A stretch of DNA of 64,000 nucleotides from Nectonema munidae (taxonomy: Eukaryota; Nematomorpha; Nectonematoida; Nectonematidae): assembly GCA_030549495.1 (NCBI GenBank), contig JAUIRK010000909.1, positions 1 to 64,000 on the forward strand. Direction: 5' to 3'. The translations under genes and the position numbers were made by a program. Positions 43,400 to 55,000 of this stretch are shown here, piece by piece; the stretch's first letter is position 1; each line of letters begins with the position of its first letter. Below the pieces are notes generated by a model. That model was given only the letters and a program-made list of their open reading frames with translations, made no database searches and was not told where the DNA came from.

Positions 43400-44790
43400 C
43401 ATGAAAGTTAAATTAAATGAAGAAGTTGTAAATGGCTTGGAACAGATGCAGCGAAAAAGTATGGAATCGGAGAGTCAACAGTATGCGACATTTTAAAAGC
43501 AAAAAATAAGTGGAAATTGAAGATAAAAGAAGCTCGAGCAGGAGTAAAAAGTAAACGAGTCCATGATTGTAGGGTTCAGGACAGACAGAGACAGAACCTC
43601 TCCATCAATGGTCCTTTAATAAGCGCAATAATTTTCTGAACAACTGAATCTGACTAACTTTTGTGCTTCCGAGGGATAAATGAACGAATGGAAGCAACGA
43701 TATGAAATCAAGCAGATGATTGCAAGGGGAGACGTCGATTAAGGAATCGTTGATTGCTGGAAACGCAAAATCGTCGAGCTATGTTCTGCATACGAAACAC
43801 AAAACTTCTTTAATTGTGATGAGACTTGGCTGTATTTTCGAGCACTACCATATATCATTGTCTTTAACATCATCCACATTATTATTATCATCATCATCAT
43901 AGACATTTGAATTTTTACAAATTAATATCATTCTAATCCACCATTTTTTTCTTCATATTTTGGCTACCCATCATTATAAATCGCTCTGAGAAACCTCGAT
44001 GTTTTAAAAACGTCAAGAAGGAGACATTGCCTTGTTGTTTGGAGATTAAACAAGAAAGCCTAAATGACGGGAACACTGTAATCGAAGACTATGTCAATGA
44101 TTTGAACCAATAAACGAAATTCCAAAATAGAAAGATTCTGCTCTTCTTTGACAATGCATCTTCGCATGTAAAATTGGAAAAGTCGAACGTTAAACTTGCC
44201 TTTTTACCAGCCAACACGGCGTCTTTATTACAGCCGCTTGACCAAGGAATCCTCAAGGCGTTCAAGAGTCGTTACAGAGGGAAACTGTTGAGAAGTGTTC
44301 TCGCAAAAATAGAAGATGTAAAATTAGCAGCCGATTTAATGAAACAAGTTACTGTTTTGGATGCCGTATTTTGGATAGCAGCTGCATGACAAGAAACTAC
44401 CAATACAACAATCGCAACGTGCTTCAAACGCTGTGGCTTTAACTGTTTGAATAAGGAGATAGTATAGTTGAAGTCGAAACAGAAATCGGGTTAGCTAGCA
44501 ATTCAAATTAATAACGAGGTTCTGTAGATTGATATATGGAAATTAATGACATTGGAAGAAATTGGAAATGATTGGAAACAACAACTTGTCGAGAGTTATG
44601 GTAGAGGCAAAGAAGTGGAAATTAGAGCGGTTGTGGATGTAGAAGAATGTGAAGAAGAGAATGTAGATGATTGGAAGGAGCTAACCTTTAAAGAGATGTT
44701 GGAAAAATTAAAGAATGGCATCTGCGCTAAAGCAGGAGACAACGTTGTTTTACAAAGAATTGAGTTGAAGAATTGATCAGGTCAGTCGAG
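43400..44790 (+). mobile_element. pogo/Tigger-type (jerky-like) transposase fossil
   Basis: From 43401 (MKVKLNEEVVNGLEQMQRKS) the + strand carries the pattern of CENP-B/jerky-type transposases: an N-terminal helix-turn-helix remnant, FNCDETWLYFRALPY (43815-43855, first catalytic Asp), SEKPRCFKNVKKE (about 43985-44020), NRKILLFFDNASSHV (about 44130-44170, D-N block), LEKSNVKLAFLPANTASLLQ and PLDQGILKAFKSRYRG (44174-44280), then an acidic tail with a coiled-coil-like region (44546-44774). Several stops separate the parts, and an ATT/ATC microsatellite expands at about 43870-43902. The type is clear; the ends were not found. Confidence 0.8.
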
Positions 44791-45083
44791 AAAGAGATTG
44801 AAAAAATCAGCAAATTAATGTTATGGCTATGTAAATTATTGTTTTGAAACTAAATTTTAATGTAAACAACTTTAAGTCAAGATTTTGTAAATAAAATGAG
44901 ATTTTTATGTGAATAAACTTGTTACCTATGGTTTGGTATAATTTTATTATTTTTCGTGTTTTTTATACATTGTTTAAAAAAATGTTAAAGCAATTCAATT
45001 GGAAATTTCTTTCCTAACATTAACACGCTTCTTTCCTAACACCAAGATTTTATTTTTGTTATTATTTGCCAAAAAAGGTACAT

Positions 45084-45320
45084 TTACATTAATACACAAA
45101 TAAGTCTAGAAATATTCAATATAAACTCTCTAGGTCAGATCTACATTTTTTAGAAAATGAAGTTATTTTCTCATTGAAGTCAAGTTTGGATAATCATGTT
45201 CAAAATGTTACAAGACCATCATCTTTAAAACTAATAAATGACTTGAAAGAACAGGTAAAAGAACAAAATGAAGTTATTTTTTCATTGAATTCAGGATTGG
45301 AAAAACATCTCTATTCCTGA
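45084..45320 (+). CDS. Short coiled-coil ORF or exon of unknown origin
   Basis: An open frame ending in TGA at 45318-45320 encodes a heptad-like, charged sequence: RSDLHFLENEVIFSLKSSLD, then LKLINDLKEQVKEQNEVIFS and LNSGLEKHLYS. The phrase ENEVIFSLKSSLDNH is repeated as QNEVIFSLNSGLEKH 30-odd residues later, and the DNA shows the same internal duplication (AATGAAGTTATTTTYTCATTGAA at about 45157 and 45269). An acceptor-like ACTCTCTAG precedes 45134. It might be the last exon of a gene or a piece of a transposon ORF. I do not recognise it. Confidence 0.3.
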
Positions 45321-45339
45321 CGAGCTATTTTCTGATTTC

Positions 45340-46130
45340 TCAGTGACGAGTGGGGTTTTTTCTCCCCCCCCCCTCTATCTTTTTTTCTAAACAGTCTAAT
45401 ATTTTTATTAATTCATAACCCAAATAAATTATTGATTGCGAATCTGATAGGATTACTTATTTTCTAACAAAGTTATTGTAACTTATCAATCAAACCTGTC
45501 AATCAGTGTCATCATAATTCCTATTAGTGTAGAGGGGCGTAAAACTCGTCCTTCCCCGTTCGCTAAAAAAGTCAAAATAAAAAATTGACTCAATTATATC
45601 CCTTCAAATTTTGTGACTTTTCCTTTTTGGTATTATTTTCATAGAAGTTTAATGACCCTCCCATGGCGAAAAGTTAACATCTTTTAAAAGAATTTTTATA
45701 TTTTCTATAGTTAACCTCATAACTTTGTATATATGTTTGGATAATCTCTTGAAAATTTACATTTGTATACAGTTTTGAATGCATAACACTCATAAATTTT
45801 TAATTTTATCAATATGGCAATTTTTTGAGAAACGTCAACCAAAATTTTGATTGATGATAAATATGTCTAATAAAATATTCATTTAAATTTTCCATTAAAT
45901 CTATTTTTTATACTGAATCCGTCATGTTGGTTTCATTTCTCGACTGTTTTTGCATAAAGGGTGTGTAAATATATGAAAAAAAGCGCAATCTTTTACATGG
46001 ATTACTATAGAAGATAAAATATATATACATTGAATAAGACTATATATAATTTTTAAGTGATTGATAGATAATTTTGATGAAATTTTTAATTTGTTCATTT
46101 TATCAATTAAATTTAGAAAATTATCCAAAA
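45340..46130 (+). repeat. Copy of the satellite-bearing inverted-end family
   Basis: It begins TCAGTGACGAG followed by a C-rich run, like the left end of the element at 3479. It then shares, in order, TTTTGTGACTTTTCC, TTCATAGAAGTTTAATGACC, ATAGTTAACCTCATAAC, GAATGCATAACACTC, CAAAATTTTGATTGATGATA and ACTGAATCCGTCATGTTGGT. Only one unit of the ~150-bp repeat is present, so either the array contracted here or this copy predates its expansion. Confidence 0.6.
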
Positions 46131-46249
46131 AAGTTTATTTTTCAAAAAAAAAAAGTCAAATTCCAGATATATATCGCATTAAAATGATATGATGGTAAAA
46201 AAAAGTTTAAGATTACAAATGATTGGTAATAACAAACTTGCAGCTCGAG

Positions 46250-47540
46250 CACTTGTTTGTGCGGCTATTTTGAACTATTTCTTGCATTTTTAACTCCTCT
46301 CTCAGCAAGTATATTTGTTCTAGGAATACTAATTCTTGAAGATTCTTCTTTATAAAACTTTAAGAATGATGATAATGCTTTAGGACAATTCTGTGATTTA
46401 ACTGCAATAAATAGACAATTATATGAATTTTCATCATGCTGATTACGAAACCAATACTTAGACCACTCTTTTGTAATAAAATGACAAATACTTTCTGATC
46501 GACTTCTCCACTTTGGTAAAAGAAAGTAAGCTAACAAGGCATATGAAGCCCCTGAATTCCACCTGACGCTATGCAGAGCAGGAAACTTTCTAAAAGGTAT
46601 TTTTGGCCATTTGGATGTCTCTTTATAAATATCGAAAGCATGACAAAGCTGATACAAAAACTTAAAGTCGTCTCTCCATCCTGGATTTTCCTGCAATGAT
46701 ACTTCTGACTCATAATTGTATTCATTTTTCAATTCCTCATAATTATTGCAGATTTAAGTTATGAAACTGTAGTGAAGATCTGGGCTTTTGGTGGTGCTCC
46801 CAAAATTGAAATCCATTATATGTCTTAATACGAGTCAAGAATATGGTGCTGGCAACCAATGAATTGTGGACACTCCAAAATGGCTTTTTGAATTTTAGCT
46901 AAAACACCATTTTCTTTGCCCGTATTAACTGCTATTGTACCGGAAATAAACATTTTTATACTTTTCCAAGCGTTGTATTCATCCATTAATGCTCTAATTT
47001 CATCAAATATGTCTTTAGAAGAACCACTTTTACAACAAAGAATTCCCATGTTTATAATACGATGTTTGTTTTGGAGACAAACAACTTGATACTTTTTCTT
47101 CAAATCATTTTCCCATCAAAATGAAGACATAAAAACTCTTTTTGTAAAATTGATTTGATCTTAACCCTTTTTTGTTCTGCTTCCTTAATGATGTATTTCC
47201 AAACACCAACCTGTGTGGGTGATAGAAGTTCTATACCATCTTCTGGAAGTGACTTACAAACAGACGTTACTTTCTTTATTGATGATGACTGTTCACTAAC
47301 AAGTTTCGCAGCAGATGAAGCTGAATGATATTTTTTGAGTTTTTTTCTTCCCGTTCAAAATCAATATGGCTTCCTCCGTCGTCGAAATTAAGGAAATCAT
47401 CATCTTCTTCAACTAATTAAAAACTTGGAGGAATTTGGGTAATGCCAGAAGTACTAGGCCTACTTTGAACGAATTTCCTTTTAGAAGGATGGATTGAAAG
47501 TATACTAGCCCAGCATCTTTTTCAGTACTATATCCAACTC
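46250..47540 (-). mobile_element. Transposase-like gene with HFDGK / NTG / CQHH / AER motifs, copy 2
   Basis: Same family as 20900-22145. In order on the minus strand: RPSTSGITQIPPSF (about 47460-47420), a segment with CLHFDGK (about 47130-47110), KYQVVCLQNKHRIINMGILC (47095-47035), MFISGTIAVNTGKENGVL (about 46950-46900; the second acidic residue of the D-T-T block is replaced), FIGCQHHILD (about 46865-46835), then FPALHSVRWNSGASYALLAY and FLLPKWRSRSESICHFITKE (about 46585-46470) and RISIPRTNILAERGVKNARN (46350-46270). The longest uninterrupted piece is 155 codons. The parts lie in different frames with stops, so this copy is inactive. Its terminal repeats were not recognised. Confidence 0.65.
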
Positions 47541-48859
47541 GACCGGATGTTTTGATTTGAGTGTTGTAAAGTTCCTTATCTTCAGAAGACAACCAAATTC
47601 CATCTGCTTTAGTAATAACAAAAAGATTTATCAGCGACTTTTCAACACTCTCAGATTTCCTTTTTCAGGAGAATTTTCAAGTCGTATATTTTTTCAAAAA
47701 GTGATGCGCTCAGATTTTTTTTTTGCAGTAAGCAACAAAAACTATATTTTTTAAATTCAAATGAAAAGTTTTATCGAATAAAAAAGCAGGCATTTTGACT
47801 TGATAAAAAAATTCAAAAAGTTATATCCCTAATATACATATTCTTTGATTAGTCTTTATCACCATACATTTTTTTCTTCGTCTCTTCTTTGATCAAACTT
47901 CTTTATTATCTTGAATCTTTCTATTAATTTTGTTCAGGTAAAAAAATCTAATTTTTTTTTACTGTCAATAATATTTAAATTATTTTAAAAAGAATAGATA
48001 CTCAGATGACATTAACCTTTTTAATATTTTTGGTTATGGATAAGAAGACAAACACGATAGTAATCAAATGAGTGTGGTTGTTTTCAATCTTTTTGTATAC
48101 TTTTGCTAACAAAAACAAACGCTCGAGGACTCTCCCTCAGTTACGATTTCCTAATAACAGATTTACAGATATTCCAATGCAACTAAGAAACGTCCGTGGG
48201 CTGCTAGTTTGCAATCACATATGTTTTCAATTGAGAAAATATTGGTGATGATGAAAATAATAACTCCTTTCATTGCATTGGCAGAATGTTAAATTTGAAC
48301 AACAGCTCTTATGTTTTATTCAGTAAGTTTGGAATTTGGGTCATCAGTCATCACCAGGGCGAATGAAAGTCAATAAAGTAAACTTTTATTTCCGTTTAGG
48401 AAAACTCTTTGAAGATCTTTACTTGTTTAGTCTAAAAAATTTTGAACTAATTTAAAATTTTTAAGTCAATCACAGTCAATTTTTCTAGTTTAGGTCAATA
48501 AAGTCAATTTTTATATTTAACACGTTTTGATTCAATATGCCTAAAATTGTTATAAGCGATACATACAAGATTTCTTCTTTATATCTTAAACTTTTTTTCA
48601 TATAATAAAAGGATTTACTGTAAATTTGACAGACAGGTTAAACATGAAGAAGTTTTTTGTAAGACAATTTTTTTTGTTGACAAATGCGGTTACATACGAT
48701 TTATACGCTGCAGAAGTTATGGAATTTTATTCCCAAACTTTTTATCATTGTATGTTTTTTACATTTTACCCAAGTTTACCTTAAAAGTTAAGTTATCCTG
48801 CAAAATTGTAGATTACCGGCATTAAATCATTCAAAATTAGTAATAGAAAAAGACGTTCT
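47541..48859. other. Intergenic DNA without recognised genes
   Basis: Contains phrases of the type AAAGTCAATAAAGTCAATTTTT near 48370-48510 in several imperfect copies, a local low-order repeat. No gene was recognised. Confidence 0.35.
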
Positions 48860-49660
48860 CTTTTCAAACCTATCGGCAACACTTCAGTTCCAATTGTAAC
48901 GAAATTGACAAATTGGTTGCAAGCATCAAAATATATATTTCGCAGGCTTTGGATAAAAATATTCCATATATACACTGCATGAATCATCAATTGCATCTTG
49001 TGATCGTTATTGCATTGAATTACGTTAGTGATGTCTCAAGATGCCTGACTGTTTGCAAACTTATTTATAATTTTGTCAAAAAACCCACTGCAGCAAAAGT
49101 TTATGATGGGGAGAAAATAAAAATAATTATTCAACAAAGATTTGCTGGATTTTTTGATTTCACAAACTCGATACTCCATAACTTTGATCTACTCATGGAA
49201 GTGTTCGAAACTTGCACAAACAATAAATCGAACCATGAGCTTAGTATCGAAGCTCAAGGTATATTAATGCAAATAAAAAAAAAAGAAGTTTGTTTCGTTT
49301 TACAGCTTTTTAATAAACTCTTCAAAGTTTTGCTTCCAATCAATACATACGCACAAGTAAATTGCACTTTTTGTTTTCAGATTCATACCCATTTTCTTTT
49401 TTTGAAATTTCAAGGACTCAACAGTGATGCCCTTTCTACCTGGAAGCTTATTCTCTCAGTTAGAGATCAACTAAGTAAATTAAGGAACGATGGATACTCA
49501 TTCGGAAACTTGATGAAAAATATGAAACTTTCGAAGAACAAAAATCAAAACGAGTTTAAAAAAAACTCTAAGAAGGTTTCAAGATACAAACATAACTTGC
49601 TAGTTCTTTATCAATGCTTGCTATTTCATCTTTTAATTTATTTTGTAAGCCTTATTATTT
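48860..49660 (+). mobile_element. hAT transposase fragment, ZMYM1/DUF4371-like, 251-codon open frame
   Basis: The + strand frame at 48913-49668 is the longest in the window. It encodes IPYIHCMNHQLHLVIVIALN (H-C-x-x-H-x-L-x-L block), VSDVSRCLTVCKLIYNFVKK, then a helical insert and KKEVCFVLQLFNKLFKVLLP, INTYAQ and NSDALSTWKLILSVRDQLSK. I recall this order (C-x-x-H, then W-x-[KR]-I-L-x-x-[IV]-[NL]-P, then L-L-x-S-x-x-x-x-L-x-x-x-R-[DN]) from hAT transposases related to ZMYM1 and ZNF862. The N-terminal catalytic part and the C-terminal dimerisation block are missing, although the middle is uninterrupted for 750 bp. The last 40 codons look like read-through into non-coding sequence. Confidence 0.7.
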
Positions 49661-49765
49661 TGTTGTAAGAAATGAAAAGATGCAGAAGTTTTTGGAGTTG
49701 TTTCTAAAGTTTTTAAAGTTTCAGATGATTGTGTGACTACTATACTATCTGGAGTGTTACTAGAA

Positions 49766-50011
49766 CTATTTTTTTGAAACATCACTTTTTTTGAAAATCC
49801 AACTTGTTACTAGAGATTTATTTGTGAGCTCTTCTCTTACCAAATCTTCAATTACCTGCCCGTATGTTTTTATATTGTTCTTTATCTCTGACAATAACAA
49901 ATTACATTTTTTCTGAAATAAACATTTTGACAGTTGAGGATATGCTTTCAAAGTTTTTTCAAAGAAAGCTTGATACCTTTTGTCGTTTTCATTTACAAAA
50001 TTTTTATTCAT
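49766..50011 (-). CDS. Minus-strand ORF of unknown function, probably transposon debris
   Basis: 81 codons from ATG: a basic, helical sequence with KRYQAFFEKTLKAYPQLSKC, then KTYGQVIEDLVREELTNKSL and SWIFKKSD. After one stop the frame remains compositionally similar for a further 25 codons. I recognise no family. Its position between two hAT fragments suggests that it belongs to an element rather than a host gene. Confidence 0.25.
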   Translation of the reverse strand: MNKNFVNENDKRYQAFFEKTLKAYPQLSKCLFQKKCNLLLSEIKNNIKTYGQVIEDLVREELTNKSLVTSWIFKKSDVSKK

Positions 50012-50539
50012 ATGAAAAACAATTTTGATAAAATAGTAAAAATTTAATTAAAACATTCCCAGCTTTACGTAGATGAAAAATAATATGGTAAAAAAATGAA
50101 TGAAGATAAAAAGTTCTGCCAATCAATAAACAAAAGCTTAAACTAATCAAAGATTAAATTAAAAAAAACTTTAATTCACATATTTTAATTTTATAAAAAA
50201 AAATTAAATTTTTTTTTTTATTTTTTGAAAATTTAATACCCCGCAAAAAATAAAAAAAAATGTATGTAAATTTTATGAGTAATATGTCATTAAAGAGAAT
50301 TTACACTGATTACAAAAAATGTGTTTTCTATTTCTTACAAAAAAACATTTTTCCTTTATATGATAAACTTATGGTATACAAACAACTATTTCTTGTTACA
50401 TTAACTATAGTATTGTTAATTGATTTTTCTCGGGGAAAATCGTATCGAAATCCTCCAAAAAGGCCTTATATATTAATTAGATATATATATAATTTTTCAT
50501 TTTTTTCTCTTTGTGAACACTTTTTCTTTGCAATAAATT
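50012..50539. other. AT-rich intergenic DNA
   Basis: Almost entirely A/T, with long A and T runs near 50155-50260. The open frame at 50260-50583 runs through this low-complexity DNA and into the repeat; it is not credible as a gene. Confidence 0.4.
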
Positions 50540-51269
50540 TTCTCTCTCAATTTGGTATAAAACATATTTCATATAAAATTTAAATCAATATTTTTAGAGA
50601 CAAATTTTAGAAGTAAAGCGCATATTTGATTGAAACTTATAGGTATCTCCAAATCCTAAATGCAAAACTTAGTCCATAATTGAAACTAGCATGGTTGATT
50701 AAAATTTTAATATTTTTAAAGACAGTTTTCAGACGTAAACCACATATTTTATTGACACTTTTAGATATTTTAAAACCTTAAAAGTAAAAACTGAGTCCAG
50801 AAATAAAACTAGCATGGTTAATTTGGTATAAATTTCATATAATATTTGAGATAATATGTTTGAAGACCGTTTTCACACTTAAACCGCAAATTTTATTAAC
50901 ACAGTCAGATATTTTCAAGTGTTAAATCCAAAATATTAGGCCAGAAATAAAACCAGCAAGGTTGATTTGGTATAAAAACATATATTTTATGTTAAATTTG
51001 TATGAATGTTTTTGAAGAAATTTTTTAGAAGTAAACCTCAAACTTGATACTCATAGGTATTTTCAAACCCTAAATGTAAAAAATGAGTCCATAAGGGAAA
51101 ACAGCATGGCTGATTTAGTATAAAAACTTATATTTTATGTAAAATTTGAAGGTATATTTTACTAGATATATTTCTCATCAATCAAAATTTTGATTGACAT
51201 TTTCTAAAAAGTAGCCATGATTATTGAAAAAATTAAATATATAAAGTGTAATGCGTACAAAACTGTATA
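50540..51269 (-). repeat. Satellite-bearing repeat, inverted copy, left part
   Basis: Units of about 145 bp, in inverse orientation to the array at 3830-4700. TTTGGTATAAAACATATTTC and its variants recur at about 50551, 50694, 50821, 50964 and 51110, each followed by CATATAAAATTT-like sequence. The right part (TCAATCAAAATTTTGATTGA, about 51178) matches the unique segment at about 3785-3815. The copy is cut by the hAT at 51270 and resumes at 54844. Confidence 0.7.
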
Positions 51270-54200
51270 CAGTGGCGGATCCAAAAGGGGTCCTCATGGG
51301 CCTAGGCCCCCTATGAAAAATCGCTTCGAAAATTACACTTACTAATTTTGCTTTTTCCTAAAACATCGATACTTGTTGGTAGTTGATTACGTTTATATCA
51401 ACGATATGACAAGTCAAAATATTATTCTGTCTAAACACCCAATTTGAGTAGTGAAAATGTGGATAATATATTATCAATAATATCATTCAGTGATTCACCA
51501 ATAGTCTTTCAACTGGCGAAATGGACAATGGTTGCACTCAGTGTGCTGCCAAGTTGACAGGTATGATGAATAAACTCTTTTCTTACCGCTGCTCTTCTAT
51601 CTCACTACATACACATAAAATAATAACAAATTTCCTCATCACTTTTTTATACTCTGCTCTCTTTTATTCGCACACTGCTTATTCATTGAATATTTTCATT
51701 TACTGCTGTTATATTCATCTCTTGTTACCTACTTATTCGCTTTCTTTTTCCTTCTGATTGTAAGTAATCACTATTTTTACTATATTTGAATATTTATTCA
51801 GAATTTTTATTAAAATAATCACATTCAAATGGACAAGCAAATTCAAGATTTTAAGGGCTACATTTTTTCTAAATGTGTTCTTAAATTTTAACTTTTGATC
51901 AAACTTTTCATGTTTTCATTAATTTATATCATATACAACTGACAACCTCAATTTTAAATTTTGATAACATCAAAACTTCGAAAAGTTTCATTTAATTTTT
52001 TATATGTCTCTTTCAAATAGTTAGTATATATTTTTATTTTTTCAGTTTCAGAAATTATGAATACTAAAAGTTCATCATTATTTAAAAAAAATGAAAATAT
52101 CGGGTTTTTTCTGTAAAAAAGTATTAAGTCAATCTTCACACCAGTCGTATGGTTAATCATCTTGGGAGAAACAATCGAACGACACAATTTCAAACTCGTT
52201 GGTTTTTGAGAACGACCTTTTGTTAGAAGAAAGCGATATTGCTCGCGCAATTCTTTATCCTAGAGGAGCAAGGAAAATGTCTAACGGTGATAAAATGCTT
52301 TTGTGTGATAAAGTGGTCCAGTCAACGGGTGTTCCATCAACCTGGCCCAGTGAAACTGAAAAAAGTGGTAAAACCAGACGAGTTAAGCCTTTTTGTTTCA
52401 AAAATATCCTTGGTTGAAATACTCTAAATATTTCGATGTGCTTTCTTATTGGTTTTGTGTTTTTTTTCACCTTACAATGTTGGGACGTCAAAAACCTCAG
52501 CTAAACGGTTGGTGATTTTGCCTTGCAGACGCTTTGCTAAATTAACAGGTCAAAACTGATACCTATATGAGCACAACAAGGCATTTTATCACACGAATCA
52601 GCAAAACTTGCTGCTCACGATTTTCGAATACGACTTTTTCACTCCGAACTCTCAGTTGACAGTCAGTTAAATTCTACTCTATTAAAAATAAAAGAAGAAA
52701 ATCAAAACATTATTAAAAGCACAATCGAAGTGACATCGAAATGACGGCCACTTGAATCCTCCAATATCAATAAATGAAATAATACCAAATGAAGGTGGTT
52801 TCGCTCGATGATACAGCTTTATTCGCTATCTAACTCGAGTTTGTCCAATCATCTTCCAAAATCAGCTTTGAATGCATCCTACCTGTCCAAAACTACACAA
52901 AATTAAATTATAGCCTGCATTGCAACTGTGATTCGTAAAAAGATCTCTGATAAAGTTCAAAAAGCAAAGTTTTATTCTGTTATTGCCTATGAGTCAACAC
53001 ATTTTTCTCATAAAATTCAGCTTTCAGTTAGCGTGAGATATGTGAGAAATCTCTCTATAGTGGAACATTTTAGAGTTTGTGAACCCAGAGTCATTATGTG
53101 GAGTAGATCTCGCAAATGAAATTTTGAATGTGTTAAAACGGACTGGTTTGGTTTCCGAATACTTAGTTGGGCAAGGTTATAATGGCGCAGCAGCGATGAG
53201 TGGAGCTTTTAATGGGGTACAAGCAGTGGTACGGTGTCTTTGTGGAAACCAAGCAATATATGTACACTCAAGAGCTCATACTTTGGGCCTGACTTTAGTT
53301 AAGGCTAGTGAAGTTCTAGAGATTCGAAACACATTTGGTATTGTTGGAAGTTTAGCAAAATTTTTCAATTCAGGTGCTGTTAGAAGTTGAAAATTAGAAG
53401 AAGCTGTAAATGCATCAGCAGATAAGACATCTAAATACAGGCTCAAAGTTCCATGTCAAACTCGTTGGGTGGAGAAACAGGAGGCTATTCACACTGCATA
53501 CTTTTTGTATTCTATAGTGATTGATTTACTTCATGACATAAGCATGGATAAATCTTCTTTCTAATTGCTTAGTCAACTCTCTAACTAAAGCCGAATTTGT
53601 TGTTGGGCTTGTTTCGATAAAAGATGTAATGACTCTAACCAAAAAGTTAGCTCTTTTTTACAATCTAGTTCGAATGATATTTTCTCTGCTATGAAATAAG
53701 TCTCAATCATAAAACAGCAGCTCGAAGAATGGAGAAACAACGAAACTCAATTTGAGAAAATTTTTGAAAAAGTTCAAAAATTGTATGGGGTAGAGCCTTT
53801 GAGTATTCCAAGAATAGTTAAGAGAATCACAAAAAAGAGTAATATTCCAGCTGCCTCTTCAATGGAGTTTTACAGCTGTTCCATTTTTCTGCGATGGTAT
53901 TATTTTGCAAATTGTTGATTGATTTAAAAAACACGACACAACTGTTATTCTTCTTTGTGATATATTACCACAGTTTGCTAAAAAAGTTAACTTAAATGAT
54001 GTTAGAAAAGGATTTGATATTTACTGTGGAATAGTGAATTGCAGATTTGAAGAACTAGAATTGGAGTTCTAAACATAGCAACTATTTGCAAGTCAACTCC
54101 TGATATTTCACACGATTCAATTATAGCTTCGAAAATATGTGAAGAAGCATTTTATCCAAACATCTACAAACTTTTAACCATTTACACCACCTTACCAGTT

Positions 54201-54843
54201 TCCTCATCAACCGCTGAGCGGACTTTCTCAGTACTTAAAAATTTGAAATCTTATCTTCGCTCTAATACAAGAGAAGATCGGTTGAATGGCCTAACATTAG
54301 CTTATATTCATCTAGACATAAGTTGTGCTGATATCGTGGGGGAAACCCTTGAGCTTTTTTCACTCCAACAAAAAAAAATTCAAATGTAAATCCTTCTATT
54401 TCACCTTAATCAAATTTTTTGAAAGATTTAAATTTTCTTTTTTACTACCTTTTGCACATTCTTTTTCCGTTTTTTGTTATTTTTTTATTCATTATTACAT
54501 TTTATTCTTCATTATTTTGTGAAAAGAAAAAGAAGATTTCTTTTTATGAAAGAGAGAAAGCACGCTTAAATGACAAATGTAATTTCATATACATAATTCC
54601 ATTAATAAACAAGTATACATATATATCTTCATAAATTCAAAAACAGAGTATATTATAAAGTATGATTTTTGCAATTTATTAATCGCAAAATGATGTTAAA
54701 AATATGAAAACATAGGTAATTAGTGATTCTAAAAGACATAATACAGCTGTCGTATTCTCTGAAGACTTTTAGCAAAATTGCAAAAAAATTAAATAGAATT
54801 CGGCCCCCTATAAGAAATTTTTGGATCCGCTACTGACTGTATA
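51262..54843 (+). mobile_element. Complete-ended 3.57-kb hAT element with perfect 8-bp duplication
   Basis: The element is 51270-54835. It begins CAGTGGCGGATCCAAAAGGG and ends with the inverted form TTTTTGGATCCGCTACTG, with GGCCCCCTAT/AGGGGCC counterparts just inside. ACTGTATA flanks both sides (51262-51269, 54836-54843), a perfect duplication. The interior encodes one hAT transposase on the + strand (about 52900-54390), broken by stops. The element is nested in the satellite-bearing repeat, which continues on both sides, so it is younger than that repeat. Confidence 0.93.
52900..54390 (+). pseudogene. hAT transposase of the 51270 element, ZMYM1/52-kDa-repressor-like
   Basis: Blocks in order: VIRKKISDKVQKAKFYSVIA (52930-52990), YESTHFSHKIQLSVSVRYV (52990-53045), LANEILNVLKRTGLVSEYLV then GQGYNGAAAMSGAFNGVQAV (53107-53230), LKVPCQTRWVEKQEAI (about 53440-53490), then CEEAFYPNIYKLLTIYTTLP and VSSSTAERTFSVLKNLKSYL (54140-54255), ending RLNGLTLAYIHLDIS. 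In related transposases the block at 53167 reads G-Q-G-Y-D-G-A, so an Asp appears as Asn here. About 1.5 kb from the N-terminal block to the C-terminal dimerisation domain is preserved but interrupted by several stops and frame changes. The part left of 52900 probably held the zinc-finger N-terminus (52199-52420 looks partly coding). Confidence 0.75.
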
Positions 54844-55000
54844 TATTTGTAAATTTTCAAAGTAATATATAATATAGATCCTAAGTTATAAGGTTAATAC
54901 AGATAATGTCAAAATTTTGAATTAAATCTTATTTAAGATTTAAAAATTTCTTTATTTGAACAGCAAAATTATTACATTGGCATTGATTTTAAAATCTTTA
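54844..55000 (-). repeat. Satellite-bearing repeat, inverted copy, right part
   Basis: Continues the repeat cut at 51269. TAAGTTATAAGGTTAATACAGATAATGTC matches, in inverse orientation, the segment around 3690-3720 and 45705-45735 of the other copies. Its outer end is not clear. Confidence 0.5.

Noticed and set aside
50260-50583. Plus-strand open frame of 107 codons
   Set aside because: Low-complexity AT-rich sequence that runs into a satellite unit; no motif.
54325-54634. Two overlapping hydrophobic open frames after the hAT transposase
   Set aside because: They follow the stop of the transposase in T-rich DNA inside the element and have no family motif; they are chance frames.
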